Position numbers and translations under genes: made by a program. Shown here piece after piece: positions 35,839-46,589 of a stretch of 64,000 nucleotides of DNA. The number at the start of each line of letters is the position of its first letter. Positions within the stretch are counted from its first letter, which is position 1. The DNA comes from Botryosphaeria dothidea. Taxonomy: Eukaryota; Ascomycota; Dothideomycetes; Botryosphaeriales; Botryosphaeriaceae. The DNA is taken from the NCBI GenBank assembly GCA_011503125.2, contig WWBZ02000001.1, positions 930,001 to 994,000 on the forward strand, given 5' to 3'. A model generated the notes under the pieces. It had not been told where the DNA came from and searched no databases. It saw nothing but the letters and a program-made list of their open reading frames with translations.

Positions 35839-37554
35839 CTATCGGTTGACAGCAGTAAAGCCACCGCCAGATTGATCCTCCTGACCGTCTTGAGGTGCAG
35901 CCTCGGCTTCGCCCATCTCTGTATCTTGTGGCGCAATCCTCCGCTCGCCGTTCGCATCTGATCTGATCTCAGGACCAGCGCTGAGCATTTCACCAGTCGC
36001 ACCTGCTGCTCCAGCGCCTGGAGCAGCAGCAAAGGGGCGACCGAGCTCACCAGCCGCGGAAGAAGTTCCATTCTCCACACTGCGCTGTCTCTCCCCTTCC
36101 TCGGATCTGCTCTCGCCGAAATGGGGTTGGGGGAGCGGAAGAGTCGGCGCTGGGCCGCCAGCCACTGCGCCGGATGCTGACTGCGCCGCAGTGAAGGGCG
36201 TAGACGAAGGAGTTCCGTTAAGCCCAGTGGGTACGGACGTGTTGCCATAAGGGATTCCCGAGCTTGGCCGGACGGGATCGGGAGTTGATTGAGCAGATGA
36301 CATGGCGTGCAACGGGTGAATGTGTGGTTGTTGTGCAGTGTTGCTGGTTGAGCCAGGCGAGTGATGGGGTGGTATGCTACCACTCTGATGGCCTTCGAGC
36401 GGAGGCGTCTTTTGCCGTTGTGTGCGCTTGCCACGCGTCGGCTTCTCATGAGGCTGCGAGCGACCAATGTCAGACTTCGCGTCTTTTGCCAGTAGAGCAG
36501 GGGAACTGTGACGCACAGTTGGTGGAGGGCTGGTGCTGCGGTCCGAGTCGTCGACATTTGGTGCCATCCTCTCGGCGAGCCGCTCCAGTAGGAATGCTCT
36601 TTCCAATCGCATCTTTAATATCGCGCGATCGAGGCGCACCTTGCGCAACCGGGCGGCCTCGTTGTTGGCTTCGATCTCATTGAGGCGGCGCTTGAGTGCA
36701 ATGCACTTGCGATAGTAGGCCGCTTCGACGGATGGTGGTAGGGGTGTGGCGTTGTCTGTACTTCATATTAGCACACCCAACGATTTCCATGACAAAAAAA
36801 TTCGGTGGTAGTGCAAGTTCTGGTCCCATCTTGCCCCTGCATCCGGTGGTTATTCCTGGGTATGGACAATCCATGGAGACTTGGCTCTATGCAATGGCTG
36901 ACTTCGTGTCTTGCTCCGTTTGGTTGCCGATTGGAGTGAGAGTCGGAGCACTTCGATTTCGCACCCGTGAAAGGGGCTAACAATAGGACCTCAATCCACT
37001 CGGTCTGCGTGTTCCAGCTGAAGAGCTTGAACCATCATCTTTCTCAGATTGAACCTCCTCAAATGCAGACGATCAGGCAAAATTGATCTTCGGTATTGAG
37101 AGTGCGCATGGATGTCCACGAGTGCGCATGATACGGTAAATCAGCCCACTGGGTGATCTTCCCTAGACGTAGGTTCCGCCGGCGCACTCAGGGTGGGCCT
37201 CCAAGACGACAAGTAGGCAGTGTTTGGCTGGCTGTACGGTCGATTTGCGCAGTTGTAATGTGACTGGCGCTTCCCAAGGCTTTACAGTGCGATGGCTTGC
37301 TAGCTCAACTCCTTGTACCGATTGCGCGTCCCTTCGACGAGGCTGGGGGTGTTGGGTGGACGATGTTGGCGGTTGGCGGCTGGAGCAAGACGCAAAAAGG
37401 CGGTCGGCGGCATCGATGGTCTTATCCGGATTGATGATTTCGCGCAGGTCCATGGACAGAGTTGGGGCAGGCGGGAGCCAATGATAGGGTCGACATATCG
37501 TAGACGTGGAAGAAATGGGGGATAGAGGAACGGATACATACCTGCGGGTGGCAT
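35839..37554 (-). CDS. INO80 complex subunit F-domain protein
   Basis: The second exon, 36755-35839, opens with DNATPLPPSVEAAYYRKCIALKRR-type sequence (YYRKCIALKRRLNEIEANN). A coiled coil ends in RLERAFLLERLAERM, followed by DDSDRSTSPPPT. These blocks match the INO80F/TFPT-type domain of fungal chromatin-remodelling subunits. The remaining 200 residues are Pro/Ser/Gly-rich and probably disordered, ending in an acidic tail. The first coding exon is inferred as 37554-37542, only 13 bases (ATG CCA CCC GCA G) before a GTATGT donor. It completes MPPAD in phase with the acceptor at 36756 and gives 309 residues. The 786-bp intron this implies is unusually long for this window, so the first exon is less certain than the domain. 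The likely role is nucleosome remodelling in the nucleus. Confidence 0.68.
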
Positions 37555-38105
37555 GGCGGGCGAAGAAGTGGGCGTCGGACGGAGGAGGATGGTGTCGCGA
37601 CAGCAGGAGGCGATGGAGGGAGCGGCAGAGCAGGGCAAGGCGGCAGCGACGGGGTCGGAGGTGAGGATGGCGCGGTGGTAGGTTGAGCTTTGGAGCTGCT
37701 GAGAGCGTCGAGGCTCCGGGCGTCGATTCGCGCCACCAGTGCAGCGCAGCTGCCAGGACTGCCGCGTCGGTGGTCAAAGCGCCTGCCTGGGGTAATCCTC
37801 CACCTCACCCCATTGAGCGCAGATATGGAGAGCTTACGCATCCGCACAGCTAGGCCGGATCACAATGCTGGCTCCTCCGGCTCAGTCCGTCCGTGGCCGC
37901 CGTAGTTTGTTGCTTCCATCCTGATGTGTTTCGGCCCCCACGTCTTACATAGCTGTTGGGCTTTGCCGCTCGTCTCCCCCGAGTCGCAAATCCTCCACTC
38001 TTCCTTCCATCTCTACTCCTGTCTTGCATCCACGTGCATCCGTGAGATTGACGCCTTTTCCCACTGGTTCCGCTTGCAGAATACGCCAGTCAACCTGGCG
38101 CAGAT
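37555..38105. other. Shared divergent promoter, INO80F-type and HET genes
   Basis: About 550 bp between the inferred start of the INO80F-type gene (-) and the ATG of the HET gene (+). The last part is pyrimidine-rich. No TATA box is evident. Confidence 0.45.
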
Positions 38106-40376
38106 ATGTCACACCAGAATGGCGCCCCGAATTCAACATTCGGGCCGCCCAACATGTCCGACTATGGTCTACCGGAAGAGGACGATATGGATCTTGATGG
38201 ACCGCAAGCCTTCCAGCAACACCAGGCCTTCATACCACACTTCGACGGCCAGGCTGGAGCTATGCAGCAGCAGCCAATGAAGTCGGCCTTCATGCGTCAA
38301 CAACTGCAACAGGCACAAAGACAGCCCGTATCATCCCAGTTGCGCCAGCAGATGGAACAACCTATGTGGGCGCCGTCATACTCGTCGGCACCAGCTCAAC
38401 GCGTGCACATGTCACACGAGGTGCGACAACAGATGCTGCCTCCCGCCCCGCAATCGCATCAGTTCACGCCGTCTGGACATGTGTCTGCTCCAACTTATTC
38501 CCAGTCCCAAGGCAGCCCTCATGAGTCACCGTTCCAATCCCACTTTTTCGTCATGCCCCACGACTTCTTCGAGTACGAACCACTGAGGGGACCCGGTGAG
38601 ATCCGGATTCTCCGCATCAATCCCGGCAATCCAGACGATGCTCTGGATTGTGAGTTATATCACACCAATATCCACTCTAATTGGGAGTACCATGCTCTAT
38701 CCTATGCCTGGGGAGATAGCGCCTCAAAAGCAGAAATCACATGCACCGGGAAACGGCTGCGCATTACAACCAGCTTGCATGGAGCTCTCCGCAGAATCCG
38801 GAACGCCAATTTCCCGATACAAGTCTGGGCGGATGCCGTATGTATCAACCAGCAAGATGTTGACGAGAGAGGCCATCAGGTCCGTCTGATGAGGTCAATA
38901 TACAAGAGGGCCAAGTCTGTATTCATCTGGCTAGGGCCTGATGAACAGCGAGCTGCCCCTGCCGTTTTCGCAAGCGCGAGAAAAATATTCCTAAAAGACA
39001 TGATCAACATTCCGCCGCCGGACGACAGCATCTGGGTCGGTTTTGCTCTTCTCTTCAGTAGAGCTTGGTTCTGGCGCTTATGGTGCCTTCAGGAGATTGT
39101 CCTCGCATCATCTGCGGAGATCATCTGGGGGACTGAATCTATATCCTGGGAATGTTTAGGTTTTGCTGCAGCTTGGATCAGGACCGTCGGCTATCAGATT
39201 CTGCGCAACACCCCAATCCAAGGAGTTCACAATGCGTACCTTATGTATGCACTTTCTCTCGGCAGCGATAAGCACGATCCTGTATCATTTCTTCACCTTC
39301 TCACTCTCACTCGACAATTCCGAGTTTCGGATCCTAGGGACCGTATTTATGCACTCTTAGGACTACCCACAATCGACTCAGATCCAGATAACGGGATATT
39401 ATACGTTGATCCAGACTACACAAAAACCACACAGGACGTTTATGAAATACTGGCAAGAAAAATGGTAATATCATCACAAGGCTTGCGAACGTTGTCTGCC
39501 GTACAACACGGCCTCGAGGTGCAAGAGCACGTACCATCATGGGTGCCTCAGTGGGACCACCTCTTCACATACACATTAGCCCAGGCCGGAGGTTCTCTCA
39601 AAAACCACGCAGCCTCCGCTTCTCTCCTAGCATCACTACCACGGGTAAACGGTCCCATCCTTTCCGTGGACGGTCTAGAGTTCGATACCGTAGCCCAGAT
39701 ATCCGACGTCCTGCCCGACAGCCTCGACCCGTCCTCGCCCGCCAACTTCGAATACATCAAGATCATCTGGGACTCGATGGCCGCCCCACTCCAAGCCTAC
39801 CCCACGAACACCAACACCGACCTCTACACCGCCTTCTGCTGGACCATCACGGCGGGCAAAGACTGGTACGGCATGCTCATCGAGCACGAGCTCGAGCACC
39901 TCGCCGACTTCGCCGCCTTCCAGACCACCCACTTCGACGCCCCCCTCCCGGACGCGCCGACGCGCGACCGCCTGATGCCGTTCGGCATCCCCGAGACGGC
40001 GCGCCAGGAGATGCTCAAGATGCCCGGCGACAAGTTCTACCGGACGATCGCCAGCTTCCAGCGGCAGCGGGGCGGCGAGCCGGGCGAGTCGACGGCGGAC
40101 GCCGACCGCTTCGTCACCGCGCTGTCGTACGCGTGCCGGTGGCGCCGCTTCTTCGTCACGCGGCGCGGCTTCATGGGCATCGGGCCGCCGTGCATGCGCG
40201 AGGGCGACGTCGTCGGCGTGCTCTGCGGCGGGATCGTGCCGTTCCTGCTGAGGCGGCGAGGAGGAGCGTTCTGCAAGCTCGTCGGCGAGGCGTACATCTA
40301 CGGTATAATGAAAGGCGAGGCTTGCGTGCAGCCTCTTCGGGGGAATCTGGAGCTGCGCACGTTTGGGTTGACTTGA
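38106..40376 (+). CDS. HET-domain (heterokaryon-incompatibility type) protein with Q-rich N-terminus
   Basis: A single-exon gene of 756 residues. Residues 1-160 are Gln/Pro/Met-rich (QQQPMKSAFMRQQLQQAQ) and look disordered. The HET domain follows at about 195-345 with all three usual blocks: YHALSYAWGD, VWADAVCINQQDVDERGHQV and FWRLWCLQEIVLA. The C-terminal part carries RVSDPRDRIYALLGL, a block normally found after the HET domain, and ends in the typical GIVPFLLRR segment followed by GEAYIYGIM. HET domains have a TIR-like fold and trigger cell death or growth arrest during non-self recognition when fused to or partnered with sensors. No NACHT, ankyrin or WD repeat sensor is attached. The frame is intact. 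Codon use becomes markedly GC-rich in the last third. Confidence 0.9.
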   Translation: MSHQNGAPNSTFGPPNMSDYGLPEEDDMDLDGPQAFQQHQAFIPHFDGQAGAMQQQPMKSAFMRQQLQQAQRQPVSSQLRQQMEQPMWAPSYSSAPAQRVHMSHEVRQQMLPPAPQSHQFTPSGHVSAPTYSQSQGSPHESPFQSHFFVMPHDFFEYEPLRGPGEIRILRINPGNPDDALDCELYHTNIHSNWEYHALSYAWGDSASKAEITCTGKRLRITTSLHGALRRIRNANFPIQVWADAVCINQQDVDERGHQVRLMRSIYKRAKSVFIWLGPDEQRAAPAVFASARKIFLKDMINIPPPDDSIWVGFALLFSRAWFWRLWCLQEIVLASSAEIIWGTESISWECLGFAAAWIRTVGYQILRNTPIQGVHNAYLMYALSLGSDKHDPVSFLHLLTLTRQFRVSDPRDRIYALLGLPTIDSDPDNGILYVDPDYTKTTQDVYEILARKMVISSQGLRTLSAVQHGLEVQEHVPSWVPQWDHLFTYTLAQAGGSLKNHAASASLLASLPRVNGPILSVDGLEFDTVAQISDVLPDSLDPSSPANFEYIKIIWDSMAAPLQAYPTNTNTDLYTAFCWTITAGKDWYGMLIEHELEHLADFAAFQTTHFDAPLPDAPTRDRLMPFGIPETARQEMLKMPGDKFYRTIASFQRQRGGEPGESTADADRFVTALSYACRWRRFFVTRRGFMGIGPPCMREGDVVGVLCGGIVPFLLRRRGGAFCKLVGEAYIYGIMKGEACVQPLRGNLELRTFGLT

Positions 40377-41027
40377 GGGAGGAGCAGTGTCAAGGAAATT
40401 TGTTAAAAGCATTCAAAATGAACGGATCAGAACTGCATTGTGAAAATGACGCACCTGAGGCCGTCCAAGTATGGAACAGTTGGAGACGACGCGTGCGAGA
40501 TGCTTCGAAATTTACGCACCACAGCGTCCGCAGTCACTCCAACCAGATCATCTAACACTGCAGTCGACACGATCATAGTAGCTCCTGGGAATCCTCACTA
40601 CGCGATGGGCGTTCGCAGGAAAGTAGGCTCAGATATGTAGAACATTCAATTGGTAACGAGAACTATGCGTAGAGGACTCACAAGACCCTCAGCTGGCCTT
40701 CCCCATCACCGTTACCCAACCTGAATGTACAATCCACAGCTCTCACGGAAGATCGGGAGCCAGAAGCCAGTAGCAAACGTCTTAGCCAAACCCAGGACCC
40801 CCCCCCCCCCCCCCCCATTGCGCCGTTACCTGGTCTTTTCATTTAATCCCGGAATAAAACGACACGCGCTCGATGCAGTGATGAAGAAAAAAGAAAAAAG
40901 AAACACAACTCATGCACTCCGGTCATGAAATGCGTGCGAGGCGTGTTGAGCAGCAAGGAAAAATCCCGGGGTATAGTCATCGATGTGGAGAAAAAGCAAA
41001 GAACATTGTACATGGACGGCGAAGCGA
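40377..41027. other. Intergenic between convergent HET and LST8 genes
   Basis: Holds both 3' regions and a 19-base C run at 40798-40816. No gene is recognised. Confidence 0.5.
40798..40816. repeat. Poly-C run
   Basis: An uninterrupted run of 19 cytosines in the spacer between the two convergent genes. Such runs are prone to length error in sequencing. Confidence 0.95.
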
Positions 41028-42073
41028 TCAGTTGATTGCCGTATCGTTCAGGGCGACGCAGACGGCGCCACGGTGGTGACCATTGTATTGACGAATAATG
41101 GACTGAGAGCTCAGCTCCCACAGGCGAGCGTAATGATCCGAACAGGCGGTGACGAGGTAGGCCGAGTCGGCGCTGAAGGCGCAATCCCAAACCCAGCGCT
41201 GGTGGCCATGAAGGGTGGTCTCCAGTGGGAAGGCTCCGGGCTCGCGTTCGACAGGCAGCTGCTCAGCGCCGGTGACGTTGTGAGGTTGCGATGTGTCAAC
41301 GGACCAGATGCGGGCGGTGTGGTCGGCAGAGCAAGTAGCTAGGTGGCGCACATCTGGCGAGAGCAAGACACGAGTGATGTAAGTGTTGTGAGCAACGAAA
41401 CGGCATACGGGCACCAGCGAGGTGATATCGCGGTCCTGGATCATGCGCCAGACATAAACATTACCCGAGTTGTTACCCGCGCACAGCATGGAACCATCGC
41501 TGGCAACAGTGACTGAGGCTACGGCGACGTCGTCCTCCGGAATCAACTGGTGCGAGCATTTGTTTTCGCCCAAATCCCAGATGCGCACATTACCGCCACG
41601 GTCGCAGCTTATGAGTTCGCCTTGGTTGGGGTGTATGACAACATCGTTGACCGCAATGCCGCCGTGGCTGTAGTTACGCTGGACATTGCCGCTGCGGGTA
41701 TCCCAAATCTTGACGGTACCATCCTCAGAGCTGGTGACCATCCACTTGCCCTCGCAGTGGAAAGCAACGCCGGTGATATTCGCCGTGTGGCCCTCGAACG
41801 TCAACACGGCATTAGGGTTGCTGGACTTGATGTCGTAGAGCTTGACGGTGTGGTGTCCGGCGGCGGCGAGGAAGCGCTTGTCGGGCGAGATACACAGCCG
41901 GTTGACCTGTGAGTCTGGGTGTGGGATTGTGCGCGAGCAGATGCCAGATAGCGCCTCCCAAAAACTGTGCAAGCAGCCGGAGTCAGCATCTGAGGCTCAA
42001 AAGCAGCGATATGCGGCGCGCGCCCTCACCGGATAGTGTGGTCGTAGCCTGCTGTACAGAGGATGACACTCAT
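41028..42073 (-). CDS. LST8: LST8, WD40 subunit of TOR complexes
   Basis: Exons 42073-42030 and 41964-41028 (65-bp intron, GTGAGG..TGCACAG) give 326 residues. The first exon supplies MSVILCTAGYDHTIR and the second continues FWEALSGICSRTIPHPDSQ. The protein is a seven-bladed WD40 propeller with clear blades (GHTANITGVAFHCEGKWMV, GTVKIWDTRSGNVQRNY, GGNVRIWDLGENK, DHTARIWSVDTSQ, GHQRWVWDCAFSADS, YARLWELSSQS). It is nearly identical in style to fungal Lst8/Pop3. It binds the TOR kinase domain and is required in TORC1 and TORC2, linking nutrients to growth. Adding the short first exon restores the full first blade. The frame is intact. Confidence 0.96.
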
Positions 42074-43378
42074 GGTTTGGGCGCGGTAGCCCGAGAAGTT
42101 CGGGGCAGCGACTGCGGGAGAGGTGGTGGCGGACACGGTGGCCTCAGCGTTTGAGGGTGTCAAGGGTTGACAGCAGCGCTGAGAAGTTGGGGTGGACAGT
42201 TGCAGGTGTAGAAACGGCGGGGCGCGTCGGCGCGGGAGTGAGGTTGAGAGCTGCAGGGGTGCGTCGCTACGCTATAACTTACTACCCCCACAAACTCTGT
42301 ACAAAGCTCAATCGCAACAACACGCCGCATCTCCAATTTACGTATCACGCCAACCTGGCACTTTTGCTACTTCAAACTTCGATGCCCTACGGCATGCTGC
42401 GTTCGGCAGCAGTGAGCGCACAAGAAAAAAGGTTCTCGCGCGCACATGATTGCCTAACACCAATTATTTTCTCCCATCCTGACGCAAGTCTATGTCACTT
42501 CACACCAGCAAAGATTTTTGATGGAAGAGGGTCTTTAGCAGGTAACCAAGGTACGTATAGAAAAAAATTTCGAAACTTAGTACGTTTTCAGGCATAGCGA
42601 TTCGTACGCCGTACGCGTGTACCTATTTCCAAGGACCACAATATAGCTGCTAAGCCATATGAGAAATAGAGAAGACGAGTCTTTCTAGTGATCTTGCCCT
42701 ACTATAGGCGGGCAAGTGTTGTCCGTCGTTAGAGAAGTTTTCTGAATCAGCCAAAATAGGACGCGGATCAGGGTTCCGAGCCGGACTTACACGCCGTAGG
42801 TCGGCCTGGCATTGCTATGAAGCTGGCTCTCACAAACCAGTCCACATGATGGGAATCCTGTTAATATGCTCCAACGAGAATTCAATCATTTTGGTGACCA
42901 ACTAAGTAAATACTGTAAATGCACACCAAGTGATTGCAAGTCCCATCACTGCATGCTCAAATTCCCTGCGGCACGCTCTGCGCCGTTATTACGTGGGTCA
43001 TATTGGACCCTGCGGGAATTCTGTTTTCCAGGCTGCAGCCTTTTAACTCTTGGTTGCGATGTTGCGTGGTTGAACTGGGCAATCACCCACGGCACGATGC
43101 TCGTATTTCACTTCTGTCCTCCGCTTAACTCCCGCGTCATCACAAGTCATCGAACAGATGAGTCTTTCGCAAAACATGGAATGTTAACACCCATGTTTAC
43201 GACCCTCTTTGGACTTTTAGCTGCCTTCCTAGCGCCAGTACAAATGATCTTCCCCTCTACACTGCCTTCCTAATCTCCAACAACTTTCTCTAGTTTGCAC
43301 TCGACCGACACATCGACTTCAACATACATACACTTCTACGCACCACCTACACATCGACACACTCCACACTTCAAAGTT
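42074..43378. other. Intergenic, divergent promoters, AT-rich middle
   Basis: Between LST8 (-) and the Q/E-rich gene (+). The part from about 42580 to 43280 is richer in A and T than the flanks and holds a 135-codon frame (42866-43273) with no recognisable features. Nothing else is supported. Confidence 0.45.
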
Positions 43379-45253
43379 ATGGAGTTCAACAACCAGCAAT
43401 CAAACCCTTACGCTGTCAACTACCCTCAACTCCAAACTACTCCACTGTTCATGAACAACCAGCCCGGGTTTCAACAACAATACGACGGCAACCATGCCAC
43501 TCCACTGTTCATGAACAATCAACTCGGGTTTCAGCAGCAACGCGGCGGCAACCAAGCCGTCCACTGGCCAGCATATATGCCGTCAGATGAGGCTCAGTTC
43601 AACGGTGTCCAGCAACCTAACACCAAACAATGGAGCTACCCGCAAGCCGACTTGATGCCGATGCAAGATCAAGCCGGTATCCAGCAGCCGGCGAACTTCA
43701 ACCGATTCAGCAACGGGCCTTTCCAGCCGCAGCCAGTCAACACATACTGGCAAACGGGCACCCTTAACACCATTAGATCTAGAGTCCAGCGAGTCCACAT
43801 ACAACAGTTCCAGCAGCCACTTGCCCATCACATGGCTACCACTCCGGTTACCGCTCAGCAGCAACCTGCGCCTCAGTCTACCACCTCGGAGAGTGCACAG
43901 CTTGAGACCTTGACCAAGCGATTGCGACAGCAAATTTCTCCCTCTCAAGAAAACCAACTTTGGATCCAATACGTTTCTCAGACGCCTCGGGAGGTATTTA
44001 ATCAGCTGTATGCTCGATGCATCGACCCGGTCATGCTCCACTGCCGTAACCACGCCAAGCGCATTCTCCAAGAGCGTGCCGCCCGTCAGATGGTTCCGGC
44101 ACCGATTCAGGAGCAGATCACCACAACTCAGCCTACCAGCGGCACCCAGGGAGCTCCCATTGCCCTCGACGACGACGAAGAAGAAGAAGAGGAGAAGGAG
44201 GAGGTGGTGGTGGAGATGGAGGAGAAAGTGGCAACTCCCCTTCCTACACCATCATCTACCGCGTCCTCCCTGAACCTTGTTCCCTCCCCCAAGCCCAAGG
44301 CCAACATGGTCAACGTCACCGACAAGATGTACGTCGAAGGCCCCGCTCCCAAAGAAAACGACCTCATCTGGAACGCCTACTGCACCATGGGATGGATGAA
44401 CATGCACAAGGAACACTACCACTTCAGCAAGGCCGCCAAGTCGCACAAATTCTACGTCAACGAGGACGACTCTAAGGACTGGTACTGCGTTCAGATCCAC
44501 GACGGCGCCAAGAAATACGGTTGGCAGATCGACGCAGAGCTGAGCGCGCTGGAGTTGAGCGAGAAGGAGGCCAAACGCGAACACGCAAAAGCAGCTGCGC
44601 AGAAGCGCCAACGCAAATCCCGAGAGACTGCGGCCAGGGGCGAGCGATTGGCGGCGGCTACGCCAAGGGCAGAAGATCGCGTCCAAAAGAAGGAGCAGAA
44701 GCAATTGGAGGCCAAGCGGAAGGCGGAAGAGCGCGCCCAGCAGAAGGAACAGAAGCGCGCGGGAGTGGCAAACCGGAAGCGCAAAGCAACTGCTGACGAC
44801 CTCGACGACGATCTCGAGCGCAAGCCCACGAAGAGGACACGCACAAACGATGAGGCGTCTGAATCCAATCATACCGAATCCGCCACCGACCTAGACGCAC
44901 TGTTCGAGGAGGACGATGACATCTCCGCCACTGGGCTCGAGGTCGAGGACGACAATGGAGATTCGCAATCAACCTCAGCAACAGAAATGGAACAGGAAGA
45001 ATCCACCGAAAACTTGGACAAGCTGTTCGAGGAGGAGAACGAGAGCCAAGCTTCGCAGGATGAGGACGAGGACGAGGACGAGGACATCTCCCGCGATTGG
45101 GTCCAGGAACTTGAGAACGAACTCAAGGCTTCGCAAGACGAGGAGAGTGAGGACGATGACGAGGACGAGGACATCTCCGCCGCTTGGGTTCAGGAGCTTG
45201 AGGACGAGCTCCAAACTTCGCAGGACGAAAACGAGGAGAATGGAGACTCGTAA
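43379..45253 (+). CDS. Unknown 624-residue Q-rich and acidic-repeat protein
   Basis: A single frame. I start it at the ATG at 43379, since the upstream extension begins only at a TTG. The N-terminal 170 residues are Gln/Asn/Pro-rich and contain a 20-residue tandem repeat (PLFMNNQ.GFQQQ). A possibly folded segment near residues 180-230 (QENQLWIQYVSQTPREVF, DPVMLHCRNHAKRIL) is followed by an acidic run. A second conserved-looking block at about 310-395 follows (NDLIWNAYCTMGWMNMHK, DWYCVQIHDGAKKYGWQID). Then come a long Lys/Arg/Glu/Ala helix of coiled-coil type, a nuclear-type basic patch (RKPTKRTR) and an acidic tail. The tail carries an 87-bp tandem repeat centred on DISxxWVQELExEL. I do not know the family. 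Nuclear location is a guess from the basic patches. Confidence 0.75.
   Translation: MEFNNQQSNPYAVNYPQLQTTPLFMNNQPGFQQQYDGNHATPLFMNNQLGFQQQRGGNQAVHWPAYMPSDEAQFNGVQQPNTKQWSYPQADLMPMQDQAGIQQPANFNRFSNGPFQPQPVNTYWQTGTLNTIRSRVQRVHIQQFQQPLAHHMATTPVTAQQQPAPQSTTSESAQLETLTKRLRQQISPSQENQLWIQYVSQTPREVFNQLYARCIDPVMLHCRNHAKRILQERAARQMVPAPIQEQITTTQPTSGTQGAPIALDDDEEEEEEKEEVVVEMEEKVATPLPTPSSTASSLNLVPSPKPKANMVNVTDKMYVEGPAPKENDLIWNAYCTMGWMNMHKEHYHFSKAAKSHKFYVNEDDSKDWYCVQIHDGAKKYGWQIDAELSALELSEKEAKREHAKAAAQKRQRKSRETAARGERLAAATPRAEDRVQKKEQKQLEAKRKAEERAQQKEQKRAGVANRKRKATADDLDDDLERKPTKRTRTNDEASESNHTESATDLDALFEEDDDISATGLEVEDDNGDSQSTSATEMEQEESTENLDKLFEEENESQASQDEDEDEDEDISRDWVQELENELKASQDEESEDDDEDEDISAAWVQELEDELQTSQDENEENGDS
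43439..43558 (+). repeat. Two 60-bp tandem coding repeats
   Basis: Units 43439-43498 and 43499-43558 each encode 20 residues beginning TPLFMNNQ. They differ by several substitutions but not in length. Confidence 0.9.
45059..45232 (+). repeat. Two 87-bp acidic coding repeats
   Basis: Two units of 29 codons, each an Asp/Glu run followed by DIS, two variable residues, then WVQELE and ASQ/TSQDE. A shorter related motif (DLDALFEED, NLDKLFEEE) occurs twice just upstream. Confidence 0.85.
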
Positions 45254-45445
45254 CCCGCCTGGACAGCGGAAGTAGAGCAGGCGGAGTATCAGGGCTACTA
45301 TTCGGATAGCTCAGAGGAATCACAAGAAGAGTAATGGAATGGTATAACGGCGGCTATGACAACAATACTGTACAGTCAATCAGTTTTATATGGGATGGTT
45401 CAGACACTGAGGAGTACAATAGAAATACAGCTTCTTCTCCGCTAG

Positions 45446-46589
45446 CTAATTTTTGTTGCGTGCGTGATTCAATACCCGTATTAATAATCTAGTCCCTTCA
45501 CCTTTGCGGTGGCCTTCGACAGTGCAGGATTCGATGTACAGAACCTTACCATCGCAGGTGACTGTGCCAATGGCTGGTAAGGGCTGACGCTGATCGATGA
45601 CCCACCAAGACCCTAGAGGATGTTCCCTGTCTGGTGGGCTGTTGTCAATGCTTACAGAGTGTATTACTACTCTCTTGGGGACTCCGTCCTCTGCAGTGAT
45701 TTTAGAGTAAATAGTAGTGTCCCACAGTTGACCCACGACACGCAAAGTGCGAACGATGCGATCAGCGGTCCATGTACGAAAGTCTACGTGACTGTCCTCT
45801 TTCGTGATCTTGGAAGCGTGCCGGGGAGACGATTCAGACCGCCTGGCGGCGTTTTTCAAGGGCGGAATAAAGGCGCCATCTTTAAGGACTTGAACGAGCA
45901 TTGAACCTCCAATAGGACCTAATTGATCGATAAGGCGCTGAGGGGTGCAGCTATCGGCATCAGGGATGCTGATTCCAGGTTCGGGAGTCTGAGATAACAC
46001 AACGCCTTGGTCAAAGTGCTTTGGATGCAATGTCTGAACGCTGACGCCCGTTGTCGTATCACCACGCAGCAATGCATGGTGGATGGGTGCCGGCCCGTAC
46101 AAGTCAGGCAACATGGAGGGGTGGACGTTCAAACCGCCGTACTTAGCAGCCTTCAAAATGCGCGGGGGAACCAAGAGACCAAATGACACGGCGACAACGA
46201 GATCGTAGGGAGTAGGAGGAGTCCATCCGGTAAAGGTATCGATTTCATGGGCAGGGAGAGCAAGCTCTTGGGCGGCGGCCTTGATGGGCACTGCAAAGGT
46301 GAGCTCATTCATTTTAGAGCATTCTAGCGGGCTGCGCACCTTCGCGGACCTGCTTCAGGCCCCGGCCAGTGCGCTTGCCCGGGCGATGGACGACATGGAG
46401 GGCATCGATGAGGCGTGGATTGCTCACGTGCTCTCGGTGAAGGGCGCGCAGGGCGTGGATGCTGAATTCGTCGGACCCGCAGAAGAGAAGGCGCAGAGGC
46501 GTAGAGGGTTGTACAGCGGACGAAAAGGTGCGGCAACAGGACCAAGAGGGCGCAGAGCGCAGGCGTACAGCAAGGCGCGAGAGTAGCAT
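45446..46589 (-). CDS. FMT1: Mitochondrial methionyl-tRNA formyltransferase
   Basis: Exons 46589-46340 and 46290-45446 (49-bp intron, GTGCGC donor) give 364 residues. The first 25 residues are Arg/Ser/Leu-rich without acids (MLLSRLAVRLRSAPSW), a mitochondrial targeting signal. The formyltransferase core follows: LRLLFCGSDEFSIHAL, then RPGKRTGRGLKQVRE joined across the intron to VPIKAAAQELALP. Next come GLNVHPSMLPDLYGPAPIHH, with the catalytic Asn-His pair, and TGVSVQTLHPKHFDQG, with the Asp. The C-terminal domain (DRIVRTLRVVGQLWDT) would contact tRNA. The enzyme formylates initiator Met-tRNA with 10-formyl-THF for mitochondrial translation. The splice junction falls in a conserved motif, which fixes it. 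The gene ends 192 bp from the convergent Q/E-rich gene. Confidence 0.94.

Noticed and set aside
37163..37777. A 204-codon minus-strand frame overlapping the proposed INO80F intron
   Set aside because: His/Pro/Arg-rich, no motif, and a second minus-strand frame overlaps it. Best read as intron and promoter sequence.
39539..40555. A 338-codon plus-strand frame inside the HET gene
   Set aside because: Arg/Ala/His-rich shadow in the GC-rich last third of the HET gene. The HET frame has the conserved blocks.
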